Below, piece after piece: positions 52,774-60,535 of a stretch of 64,000 nt of DNA. The translations under genes were made by a program, and so were the position numbers. The DNA is taken from assembly GCA_934500835.1 (NCBI GenBank), contig CAKSTR010000005.1, positions 124,001 through 188,000 on the forward strand. The letters are read 5' to 3'. Each line of letters opens with the position of its first letter. Positions within the stretch are counted from its first letter, which is position 1. The notes under the pieces are model-generated. The model saw only the letters and a program-made list of their open reading frames with translations. It was not told where the DNA came from and did not search any database. The stretch comes from an uncultured Paracoccaceae bacterium (lineage in GTDB: Bacteria > Pseudomonadota > Alphaproteobacteria > Rhodobacterales > Rhodobacteraceae).

Positions 52774-54297
52774 ATGTCTGCCCCGAAACCCGTCGTCCTG
52801 TGCATCCTCGACGGCTGGGGCATCGGGCCGAACCCGGCCACCAGCGCCCCGGCGCAGGCGCATGTGCCGACCTTCAACCATCTTTGGGCCACGTGCCCGC
52901 ATTCTACCCTGACCACCTTCGGCCGCGATGTCGGCCTGCCGACCGGGCAGATGGGCAATTCCGAGGTGGGGCATACCAATATCGGCGCGGGCCGGGTGGT
53001 TGCGATGGATCTGGGCCAGATCGACCTTGCGATCGAGGATGGCTCTTTCGCCACCGTGCCGGCCCTGCGCGAGTTCATCGCCGCCCTGCAGGCCAGCCGC
53101 GGCACCGCGCATCTGGCCGGTCTCGTCTCGCCCGGCGGGGTGCATGCCCATCAGGCCCATCTGGTCGAGGCGGCGCGGATCATCGCGGCCGAGGGCGTGC
53201 CGGTGGTCATCCATGCCTTCACCGACGGCCGCGACGTGGCCCCCAGTTCCGCCGCCGGCCAGCTGGCCATGGTCGAGGCCGCACTTCCGGCGACGGCAAG
53301 GGTCGCCACCGTGACGGGGCGCTACTTCGCCATGGACCGCGACAACCGATGGGAGCGCGTGGCGCAGGCCTATGAGGCCGTGGTCCATGGCGCGGGTCAG
53401 CTGCGGGCGGCCGATGCGCAGGCCGCGGTGGCGCAGGCCTATGCGGCGGGCAAGACGGATGAGTTCATCCCCGCCACGGTGATCGGCGACTACGCCGGCA
53501 TGCGGGACGGCGACGGGCTGTTCTTCCTGAACTTCCGCGCCGACCGCGCGCGAGAGATCCTTGCCGCCATTGGCGATCCGACCTTTGCCGCCTTCGATCC
53601 GGGCCGCCGGCCGCATCTGGTGGCGCGGCTGGGGATGGTCGATTATTCGGCGGCCCACAACGCCTATATGACCACGATGTTCCCCAAGGCCGACATCGCC
53701 AACACGCTGGGCGAATGGGTGTCGAAACAGGGTCTGCGGCAGTTCCGGCTGGCCGAGACCGAGAAATACCCCCATGTCACCTTCTTCCTGAACGGCGGGC
53801 GCGAGGCGGCCTTCCCCGGCGAGGACCGCTTCATGCCGCAATCGCCCAAGGTGGCGACCTATGATCTGCAGCCCGAGATGTCGGCGCCCGAGGTCTCCGA
53901 CCGGCTCGTGGCCGCCATCGAGGCGGGCTATGACCTGATCGTGGTGAACTTCGCCAACCCCGACATGGTGGGCCACACCGGCAGCCTGCCCGCCGCCATC
54001 AAGGCGGTGGAGGCGGTGGATGCCGGCCTGACCCGCGCCATAGCCGCGCTGGAGAAGGCGGGCGGCGCCATGGTGATCTGCGCCGACCACGGCAATTGCG
54101 AGGTGATGGTCGATCCGGTGACCGGCGGCCCGCATACCGCGCATACGCTGAATCCGGTGCCGGTCATCCTTGTCGGCGGACCGGCAGGCGCCACCTTGCG
54201 CGACGGTGGGCGGCTGTCCGATCTGGCGCCCACGCTCTTGCACCTGATGGGCCTGCCGCAGCCGGCCGAGATGACCGGGAAAAGCCTGATCGCATGA
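52774..54297 (+). CDS. gpmI: 2,3-bisphosphoglycerate-independent phosphoglycerate mutase
   Basis: A 507-residue two-manganese enzyme interconverting 3- and 2-phosphoglycerate. The alkaline-phosphatase-like core begins VVLCILDGWGIG (metal aspartate D13), and the phosphorylated serine is S63 in GNSEVGHTNIGAGR. The C-terminal metal site is VICADHGNCEVM. AGGAGAGTGAGG precedes the ATG. It heads a run of four tightly spaced genes. Confidence 0.96.
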   Translation: MSAPKPVVLCILDGWGIGPNPATSAPAQAHVPTFNHLWATCPHSTLTTFGRDVGLPTGQMGNSEVGHTNIGAGRVVAMDLGQIDLAIEDGSFATVPALREFIAALQASRGTAHLAGLVSPGGVHAHQAHLVEAARIIAAEGVPVVIHAFTDGRDVAPSSAAGQLAMVEAALPATARVATVTGRYFAMDRDNRWERVAQAYEAVVHGAGQLRAADAQAAVAQAYAAGKTDEFIPATVIGDYAGMRDGDGLFFLNFRADRAREILAAIGDPTFAAFDPGRRPHLVARLGMVDYSAAHNAYMTTMFPKADIANTLGEWVSKQGLRQFRLAETEKYPHVTFFLNGGREAAFPGEDRFMPQSPKVATYDLQPEMSAPEVSDRLVAAIEAGYDLIVVNFANPDMVGHTGSLPAAIKAVEAVDAGLTRAIAALEKAGGAMVICADHGNCEVMVDPVTGGPHTAHTLNPVPVILVGGPAGATLRDGGRLSDLAPTLLHLMGLPQPAEMTGKSLIA

Positions 54298-55436
54298 TCC
54301 TGCGCGCCGCTGCCCTTGCCCTTGCACTTGTGCTGACCGCAGCGCCCCTGCGGGCGGAAACGGTTGCGGAACAGGCCGCCGCCGCCTCGGCCTCGCTGGC
54401 CGAGGCGGTGCAGGCGCTGGAGAACGCCACCAAGGCCCGCGACCGCGTGGCTGCGCTGACCCAGACCATCCGCGCCTATGAGCAGGGCCTTGCCGCCCTG
54501 CGCGAAGCCCTGCGGCAGGCCGAGTTGCGCGAGACGACCTTGATGCTGTCCTTCAACGCCAAGCGCGACCAGATCGGTCAGTTGCTGGGGGTGCTGGCCC
54601 GGATGGAGGCCGACCCCGGCCCGCTCCTGCTTTTGCATCCCGACGGCCCCCTGGGCACGGCGCGATCCGGGATGATCCTGGCCGAGGTGACGCCCGCCCT
54701 GCAGGCCGAGGCGAACCAGCTGAAGGCCGAGTTGACCGAACTTGCGCAACTGCGCGCCCTGCAGGACGCCGCCGGCAAGACGCTGGCAGCCGGGCTGAAG
54801 GCCGCGCAAGAGGCCCGCTCGGCCCTGAGTCAGGCAATCTCGGACCGAACCGACCTGCCAAGGCGCTTCACCGAAGATCCCGAGGTGCTGAAAGGTCTTC
54901 TGGATTCGTCCGACACGCTTGAGGCCTTTGCCGCCGGCCTGTCCGTCACCGACGATCCCGATGGCGGGTCCAGCTTCGCAACCGCGAAGGGCTTTCTGCC
55001 TCTGCCGGCCTTCGGTGCGATCCTGCGCCGCCCCGACGAGGCCGACGCCGCCGGGGTTCGTCGCCCCGGCCTGACGCTGGCCACCCGGCCGCGCGCGCTT
55101 GTCACCGCGCCCTGGCCGGCGACGATCCGCTATCTCGGCCCGCTTCTGGACTACGGAAATGTGATCGTGCTGGAGCCCGGGGACGGCTATCTTCTCGTTC
55201 TCGCCGGGCTGGACAGCGTTTATGGCGAAGTCGGAGAGGTGATCGCCGCAGGCGCCCCCCTTGGCCTGATGGGCGGGGGGGTGAACGACCCGGGGGATGG
55301 AACGGAATTCACCGCAGGCGGTCAGGATGGCTCTGGCGCGCAAGGGACGGAAACGCTTTACTTGGAACTGAGACAGGGCGCAGAGCCGGTGAACCCGATG
55401 CCGTGGTTCGCCGCCACCGCCGCGACAGGAGACTGA
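54294..55436 (+). CDS. EnvC-like murein hydrolase activator with degenerate LytM domain
   Basis: A 380-residue periplasmic protein. Signal peptide MILRAAALALALVLTAAPLRAE, a long coiled-coil (about residues 25-185), then an M23/LytM-type domain at the C-terminus (PWPATIRYLGPLLDYGNVIV onward). The zinc-binding histidines of active LytM enzymes are missing; GDGYLLVLAGLD stands where an HxH motif would be. It therefore probably activates amidases rather than cutting peptidoglycan. The ATG overlaps the gpmI stop. Confidence 0.87.
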   Translation: MILRAAALALALVLTAAPLRAETVAEQAAAASASLAEAVQALENATKARDRVAALTQTIRAYEQGLAALREALRQAELRETTLMLSFNAKRDQIGQLLGVLARMEADPGPLLLLHPDGPLGTARSGMILAEVTPALQAEANQLKAELTELAQLRALQDAAGKTLAAGLKAAQEARSALSQAISDRTDLPRRFTEDPEVLKGLLDSSDTLEAFAAGLSVTDDPDGGSSFATAKGFLPLPAFGAILRRPDEADAAGVRRPGLTLATRPRALVTAPWPATIRYLGPLLDYGNVIVLEPGDGYLLVLAGLDSVYGEVGEVIAAGAPLGLMGGGVNDPGDGTEFTAGGQDGSGAQGTETLYLELRQGAEPVNPMPWFAATAATGD

Positions 55437-55442
55437 GAGAGA

Positions 55443-56786
55443 ATGAAGAAGCTGATCCTTGCCGCGGCGGGCGGCACGCTGGCCGGTGTATTGTTCACCA
55501 CGCAGGTCGCCGGGCCGCTGATCGCCCAGAACGCCGCGCATGACAGCAGCGTCTATGAACAGCTGGACCTGTTCGGCGACATCTTCGAACGCATCCGCGG
55601 CCAGTATGTGGAGCCGGTCGAGACCGACAAACTGGTGGAAGCCGCGATCAACGGCATGCTCACCTCGCTTGACCCGCATTCCTCCTACCTGTCGGCCAAG
55701 GACTTCGAGGACATGCAGGTCCAGACCAAGGGCGAATTCGGTGGCCTGGGGATCGAGGTCACGCAGGAAGAGGGCTTCATCAAGGTGATCTCGCCCATGG
55801 ATGACACCCCCGCAGCCGATGCGGGCATCCTGGCCGGCGACTACATCACCCAGGTCAACGGCGAGCCGATCGTCGGCCTGACGCTGGATCAGGCGGTGGA
55901 TCTGATGCGCGGCCCCGTCGGCTCCGAGATCATCATTACCGTCGTGCGCAAGGGCACGCCTGAACCTTTTGACGTGTCGATCATCCGCGACACGATCAAG
56001 CTGACGGCGGTCAAGGGCCGCGTGGTCGGCAAGGCCGTGGTGCTGCGCGTCACCACCTTCAACGACCAGACCACGCCCGGCCTGAAGACCGAGTTGCAGA
56101 AGGGCATCGACGAGTTGGGCGGCATCGAGAATGTCGAAGGCGTGGTGATCGACCTGCGCAACAACCCCGGCGGTCTGCTGAACGAGGCGATCTCGGTCTC
56201 GGACGCCTTCCTTGAAACCGGCGAGATCGTCTCGACCCGCGGCCGCAACCCGCAGGATGACGAACGCTACAACGCCACCGCCGGCGACCTGATCGGCGGC
56301 AAACCCATCGTGGTGCTGATCAATGGCGGCTCTGCCTCGGCCTCTGAAATCGTGACGGGGGCGCTGCAGGACCATCACCGCGCCATCGTGGTCGGCACCA
56401 AAAGCTTCGGCAAGGGCTCGGTCCAGACGCTGATCCCGCTGAAGGGCGACGGCGCCATGCGGCTGACGACGGCACGCTACTACACGCCGTCGGGCCGGTC
56501 GATCCAGGCACTTGGCATCTCGCCCGACATCGTGGTGCAGCAGCCGGTGAAGCCGGTGGATGCGGCCGCGACCGAACCCGCCAAGGAAGAGCGCAAGCTG
56601 ACCTCGGAAGCCGATCTGCGCGGCGCGATCAGCAATGACTCGATGACCGAGGACGAGAAGAAGCTTTATCAGGAAGAGCAGGTGAAAGCCGAAGAGGCAG
56701 CCAAGCTGCGCGACGAAGACTACCAGCTGGCCTATGCCGTCGACATCCTGAAGGGCCTCTCGACCATCGCCCAGGCCGCGCCCTGA
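55443..56786 (+). CDS. ctpA: Carboxyl-terminal processing protease CtpA (S41)
   Basis: A 447-residue periplasmic serine protease. The N-terminal hydrophobic segment is followed by a PDZ domain (about residues 95-180, [20 protein letters not shown]) and the S41 catalytic domain. The catalytic serine is S299 in [10 protein letters not shown] and the lysine K324 in [11 protein letters not shown] charged C-terminal tail of about 80 residues is typical of alphaproteobacterial CtpA. It follows the EnvC-like gene by six bases, linking two cell-wall functions. Confidence 0.94.
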   Translation: MKKLILAAAGGTLAGVLFTTQVAGPLIAQNAAHDSSVYEQLDLFGDIFERIRGQYVEPVETDKLVEAAINGMLTSLDPHSSYLSAKDFEDMQVQTKGEFGGLGIEVTQEEGFIKVISPMDDTPAADAGILAGDYITQVNGEPIVGLTLDQAVDLMRGPVGSEIIITVVRKGTPEPFDVSIIRDTIKLTAVKGRVVGKAVVLRVTTFNDQTTPGLKTELQKGIDELGGIENVEGVVIDLRNNPGGLLNEAISVSDAFLETGEIVSTRGRNPQDDERYNATAGDLIGGKPIVVLINGGSASASEIVTGALQDHHRAIVVGTKSFGKGSVQTLIPLKGDGAMRLTTARYYTPSGRSIQALGISPDIVVQQPVKPVDAAATEPAKEERKLTSEADLRGAISNDSMTEDEKKLYQEEQVKAEEAAKLRDEDYQLAYAVDILKGLSTIAQAAP

Positions 56787-56790
56787 TCCG

Positions 56791-57321
56791 ATGGCCCGCG
56801 GCAAGGATCTGAAAGGCCCCGGCGGCCTGCCCTATCGCCCCTGCGTGGGGGTGATGCTTGTCAACGCCGCCGGCCTGGTCTTTGCCGGCCAGCGCATCGA
56901 CGGTGGAAGCATCGGGGGCGGCAGCATCGGCGGCGGCGCCACCCCGGCCTGGCAGATGCCCCAGGGCGGCATCGACGCGGGCGAACAGCCGCGCGAAGCC
57001 GCCTACCGCGAGCTGTGGGAGGAAACCGGCGTCACCCGCGATCTGGTGGACTTCGTCGGCAAGACCCACGGCTGGGTCACCTACGACCTGCCACCCGAGC
57101 TTCTGGGCAAGGTCTGGGGCGGCAAATACGGCGGCCAGCGGCAGAAATGGTTCCTCTTCCGCTTCACCGGCAGCGATGACCAGATCCGCATCGACACCGA
57201 GCATCCCGAATTTGCAAGCTGGCGCTGGATCAAGGTCGACGAGCTGATCGCCAGCATCGTCCCCTTCAAGCGCGCGGTCTACGAGGACGTCACCCGCAGC
57301 TTCCGCGCCTATCTGGCCTGA
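56791..57321 (+). CDS. rppH: RNA pyrophosphohydrolase RppH (Nudix)
   Basis: A 176-residue Nudix hydrolase that removes pyrophosphate from triphosphorylated mRNA 5' ends and so starts decay. The Nudix box [20 protein letters not shown] with following TGV is complete, and [20 protein letters not shown] is the usual opening strand. Between the second strand and WQMPQGG there is a glycine-rich insertion of about fifteen residues with a tandem GGSIG repeat (separate entry). It lies four bases after ctpA. Confidence 0.92.
   Translation: MARGKDLKGPGGLPYRPCVGVMLVNAAGLVFAGQRIDGGSIGGGSIGGGATPAWQMPQGGIDAGEQPREAAYRELWEETGVTRDLVDFVGKTHGWVTYDLPPELLGKVWGGKYGGQRQKWFLFRFTGSDDQIRIDTEHPEFASWRWIKVDELIASIVPFKRAVYEDVTRSFRAYLA
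56902..56931 (+). repeat. In-frame 15-base tandem duplication in rppH
   Basis: Two imperfect 15-base units (56902-56916, 56917-56931) both encode GGSIG, followed by a further GG. The repeat length is a multiple of three, so slippage would lengthen or shorten the loop without a frameshift. Confidence 0.75.
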
Positions 57322-57408
57322 GCCAGATCGAGCGGCTGATCGCCGCATTCCTTTTGTCTCGCCTCTGCGCGCAAGCGCGCAACCGGCTCGGGCATGCGCG
57401 CCGCGCGG

Positions 57409-57429
57409 GGATATTTGGGCCAGGTGAAG
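57409..57429 (+). repeat. Intergenic GGATATTT element, copy F
   Basis: GGATATTT at 57409-57416 is followed by GGGCCAGGTGAAG to 57429, preceded by a GC-rich stretch. It lies 87 bases after the rppH stop on the same strand, and faces copy G. Confidence 0.8.
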
Positions 57430-57432
57430 CCC

Positions 57433-57478
57433 CTTCACTTTGGCCCAAATATCCTGGGGGTTTGGGGGTGAAACCCCC
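57433..57478 (-). repeat. Intergenic hairpin + GGATATTT element, copy G
   Basis: On the minus strand an eight-base stem (57478-57471 with 57463-57456) leads to GGATATTT (57454-57447), then GGGCCAAAGTGAAG. It lies 117 bases 3' of the DeoR gene stop on the same strand. With copy F it forms a long inverted repeat. Confidence 0.8.
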
Positions 57479-57571
57479 ATCGGCCGACAGGGGCTGAAGC
57501 ACGGGCCGGAACCGGCCCGCCTGGCCGCAGCAAAATGGAATGCGGCGGCAGCCGCGCCTTTAAGGTTCGGG

Positions 57572-58363
57572 TCAGGCCTGGGTGATCCGTGTTCCGTTCG
57601 CCTCCAGCAGAGCGGCCAGCGCGCCCTGCGGGGGCGCGTCGGTCACAAGTTGCGTGAACCGGTCCGGGGCCGCGATGGCGATCGGGGCGGAGCGGCCGAA
57701 TTTCGAGGCATCGGCGGCGACGATGGTTTCCTCGGCCCGCTCGATGATGGCGCGGGAGAATTCGGCCTCGCGCAGGTCCTGCAGAAGAAAGCCGGCGGGG
57801 GCGGCGATGGCGGCCACCGACAGCACGGCATAGCTGACGCGGAACTGCTGCACGAAGGCCAGCGCCTCGGCCCCGAAGGCGCCGCCGTCGTGACTGCGCA
57901 ACTCGCCCCCCGCCATGAAGACCTGATTGCCGTTCACCCCGGTCAGCGCCTGCGCCACGGCCAGCGAGTTGGTGACGACCAGCAACTCCCGCCGCGCCCG
58001 CAGCGCCTGCGCCACATAGGCCGTGGTAGAGCCCACATCGAGGAAAAGCGAGGCGCCATCGGGCAGAATCCGCGCCACCGCCTCGGCAATCCGGCGCTTG
58101 GGGCCGGGGTTCTGCACCATGCGCTGCGCGAAGCTGGGTTCCGGCCCCCAGTCCTTCAGATGCACCCCGCCATGCACACGCGTGACGATGCCCCGATCCT
58201 GCAGCCGCTTGACGTTCCGGCGGATCGTCTCATCCGTCACCTCCAGGCTTGAGGCCAGGGTGTCGATCCGGGCCGAGCCGGTTTCCTGCAGAAGTTGAAG
58301 AATGGCGCGTTCGCGCTGGCTGGGCAGCATGTTTGCCGTGCCTTCTGTTGGTTTCATCCTCAT
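57572..58363 (-). CDS. DeoR/GlpR-family transcriptional repressor
   Basis: A 263-residue repressor. The DeoR HTH lies in residues 12-65: MLPSQRERAILQLLQETGSA, IDTLASSLEVTDETIRRNVKRL in part, ending VTRVHGGVH. The C-terminal DeoRC sugar-phosphate-like sensor (RRIAEAVARILPDGASLFLDVGSTTAYVA in part) covers the rest, with a typical NSLAVAQAL. It diverges from the quaternary-amine ABC operon with four repeated motifs between them. An ATG at 58357 or 58330 could be the true start. Confidence 0.88.
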   Translation of the reverse strand: MRMKPTEGTANMLPSQRERAILQLLQETGSARIDTLASSLEVTDETIRRNVKRLQDRGIVTRVHGGVHLKDWGPEPSFAQRMVQNPGPKRRIAEAVARILPDGASLFLDVGSTTAYVAQALRARRELLVVTNSLAVAQALTGVNGNQVFMAGGELRSHDGGAFGAEALAFVQQFRVSYAVLSVAAIAAPAGFLLQDLREAEFSRAIIERAEETIVAADASKFGRSAPIAIAAPDRFTQLVTDAPPQGALAALLEANGTRITQA

Positions 58364-58370
58364 CTAGCGT

Positions 58371-58424
58371 GGAAATCCACGGAAATCCAACAGGAACCCA
58401 CAAATTCCCACAAATCCTTTGACA
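58371..58424. promoter_or_regulatory. Ten-base-phased tandem repeats and TTGACA box, candidate DeoR operator/promoter
   Basis: GGAAATCCA occurs at 58371-58379 and 58381-58389. CCCACAAAT occurs at 58397-58405 and 58407-58415. Each pair is spaced by exactly ten bases, one helical turn. A perfect -35 hexamer TTGACA (58419-58424) follows directly for the plus-strand operon; no clear -10 match was found. DeoR-family regulators often bind tandem short repeats. Confidence 0.55.
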
Positions 58425-58509
58425 GAAAGGGGATTCGGCCGCAGCCTTGGCAGCAATGGCACTGTCGGGCAACGGCGGGCCGATGACCCCAACAGCAGAG
58501 GATTGTGGA

Positions 58510-59448
58510 ATGAAGCGACTGTCCCTGACCACCGCGATTGCCCTTGCCCTTGCCGCCCCCGCCCTGGCCGAGGTGGAAAGCGATGATCCGATCAAGCTGA
58601 CCCTGCACGACTGGACCGGCCAGTTGATCACGACCAACATCATGGCCGCCGTGCTGGAGGAAGCCGGCTACAACGTGGAACTGGTGCAGGCCGACTATCT
58701 GGCGCAATTCGCCGGGCTTGAGACCGGCGACCTGCATGTCGCCATGGAGATGTGGGAGACGACCGGGCGCGATGCCATGGATGCCGCCATCGCCACCGGC
58801 AATGTGGTCAATCTGGGCGAGACCGGGATGAAGGCCATCGAGGAATGGTGGTACCCGTCCTACATGAAGGAAAAATGCCCCGGCCTGCCGGACTGGAAGG
58901 CGCTGAACGACTGCGCCGAGCAGTTCTCTACCGCCGAGACCGCGCCGAAAGGGCGCTATCTGGGCGGGCCGGTCACCTGGGGCGGCTTTGACGAAGAGCG
59001 GATCGCCGCCCTCGGCCTGAACTACGAGGTGATCCACGCCGGCACGGATGCCGCCCTGTTTGCCGAGCTGGAATCGGCCTATCAGCGCAAGGACCCGATC
59101 CTGCTGTGGATCTACGCGCCGCACTGGGCGCCGATCAAGTTCGAAGGCGAATGGGTCGCCTTCCCGCCCTATGAGCCCGCCTGCTACACCGATCCGGCCT
59201 GGGGCGTGAACCCCGATGCCACCCATGATTGCGGCAAGCCGACCGGGCCGATCTGGAAGGTCGCCTGGAAGGGGCTGGAAGAGAAATGGCCGGGGGCGGC
59301 TTCGGCGGTGAAGGCCTTCAACATCGACAATGCGGCGATGGGCGCCATGGTCGGCAAGGTCGATCTTGACGGCGTCGCCATCGAGGACGTCGTCGATGAA
59401 TGGATGAACGAGAACGAGGCAACCTGGTCCGCGTGGATCGGCCAGTAA
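58510..59448 (+). CDS. Glycine betaine/choline-type ABC transporter substrate-binding protein
   Basis: A 312-residue periplasmic binding protein of the OpuAC family. Signal peptide MKRLSLTTAIALALAAPALAE. KLTLHDWTGQLITTNIMAAVLEEAGYNVELV in part is the family N-lobe, and tryptophans suited to a quaternary-ammonium cage appear in EMWETTGRD, EEWWYPSYM and LLWIYAPHWAP. It heads the operon. The ligand is likely a betaine, choline or carnitine-like amine. Confidence 0.88.
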   Translation: MKRLSLTTAIALALAAPALAEVESDDPIKLTLHDWTGQLITTNIMAAVLEEAGYNVELVQADYLAQFAGLETGDLHVAMEMWETTGRDAMDAAIATGNVVNLGETGMKAIEEWWYPSYMKEKCPGLPDWKALNDCAEQFSTAETAPKGRYLGGPVTWGGFDEERIAALGLNYEVIHAGTDAALFAELESAYQRKDPILLWIYAPHWAPIKFEGEWVAFPPYEPACYTDPAWGVNPDATHDCGKPTGPIWKVAWKGLEEKWPGAASAVKAFNIDNAAMGAMVGKVDLDGVAIEDVVDEWMNENEATWSAWIGQ

Positions 59449-59524
59449 GCCCCGGGCGGGGCACGGGCGAAGAATGACCCCTCATCTTCCCGTGCCCCGC
59501 CGCACCTGATCACGGACATTGCAG

Positions 59525-60535
59525 ATGACGCCTCCCGTCAAGCTGGCCTGCCGCCATGTGTGGAAGGTCTACGGCCCGCAGCCTGACCGGCTGGTTGCCC
59601 AGAACGCCGATCTTGATGAAATCCGTGCCAGCGGCCATGTCGGCGCGGTGCGCGATGTGACGCTTGAGGTGGGCGAGGGCGAAATCTTCGTCATCATGGG
59701 CCTGTCGGGGTCCGGCAAGTCCACCCTGGTGCGGTGCCTGTCGCGGCTGGTGGAACCGACCGGGGGCGAGATCCTCTATGACGGCGAGGATCTGCTGAAG
59801 GCCAGCCCGGCGCGGATGGTCGAGATCCGCCGGCACCGCATGGGCATGGTGTTCCAGCATTTCGCCCTGCTCCCGCATCTGACGGTGCTTGAGAACGTGG
59901 CCTTCCCGCTTGAGGTGCAAGGCATGGCGCGTGCGGCGCGCGAAGCGCGGGCGCGCGAGGTGATCCAGCTGGTCGGCCTGCAGGGGCGTGAAGGGCACTA
60001 TCCGCGCCAGTTGTCAGGCGGCCAGCAGCAGCGCGTGGGCATCGCGCGGTCCCTGGCGGTGGAGCCGGACCTGTGGTTCCTTGATGAACCCTTCAGCGCG
60101 CTGGACCCGCTGATCCGGCGCGAGATGCAGGACGAATTCCTGCGCATCCAGCGCCAGCTGAAGAAGACCATTGTCTTCATCACCCATGATTTCGACGAGG
60201 CGATCCGCCTGGCCGACCGCATCGCCATCATGAAGGACGGCGCGCTGGTGCAGGTGGCAACGCCCGAAGACCTGGTCCTGGCTCCGGCCGATGACTATGT
60301 GCGCGCCTTCACCGCCCATGTGGCCCGCGCCAAGGTGGTGACGCTGGCCCGGATCGCCGTGCCGGGCGCGCCCGGCGGGCTTGCGGGCACGCTGCCGGCG
60401 CAGGCCCGGGTCGAGGAGGTGGCCGAACAGATCGTGACCGCCAATGCGCCCTTTGCCGTCGAACGCGGTGGCAAGGTGATCGGCCATGTCACCCCGGCCG
60501 CGGTGATCGCGGTCCTGATCGGACGGGACGGGTGA
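59525..60535 (+). CDS. Glycine betaine/proline-type ABC transporter ATP-binding protein (ProV/OpuAA type)
   Basis: A 336-residue ATPase. Walker A GLSGSGKSTLVRC near residue 61, Q-loop GMVFQHFALLPHLTVLENVAF in part, signature LSGGQQQRVGIARSLA, Walker B WFLDEPFSALDP, and H-loop ITHDFDEAIRLADR. The N-terminal VARHVWKVYGPQ-like extension and the C-terminal regulatory half beyond 240 match ProV. ATG at 59525 is preferred to the upstream TTG. It overlaps the permease start (GTGA). Confidence 0.92.
   Translation: MTPPVKLACRHVWKVYGPQPDRLVAQNADLDEIRASGHVGAVRDVTLEVGEGEIFVIMGLSGSGKSTLVRCLSRLVEPTGGEILYDGEDLLKASPARMVEIRRHRMGMVFQHFALLPHLTVLENVAFPLEVQGMARAAREARAREVIQLVGLQGREGHYPRQLSGGQQQRVGIARSLAVEPDLWFLDEPFSALDPLIRREMQDEFLRIQRQLKKTIVFITHDFDEAIRLADRIAIMKDGALVQVATPEDLVLAPADDYVRAFTAHVARAKVVTLARIAVPGAPGGLAGTLPAQARVEEVAEQIVTANAPFAVERGGKVIGHVTPAAVIAVLIGRDG

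Noticed and set aside
53928..56804. 958-codon open frame antisense to gpmI, the EnvC-like gene and ctpA
   Set aside because: Same low-complexity shadow pattern; the plus-strand genes have clear catalytic motifs.
56902..56931. Phase-variable switch in rppH
   Set aside because: The repeat unit is 15 bases, so slippage keeps the frame and cannot switch the gene off.
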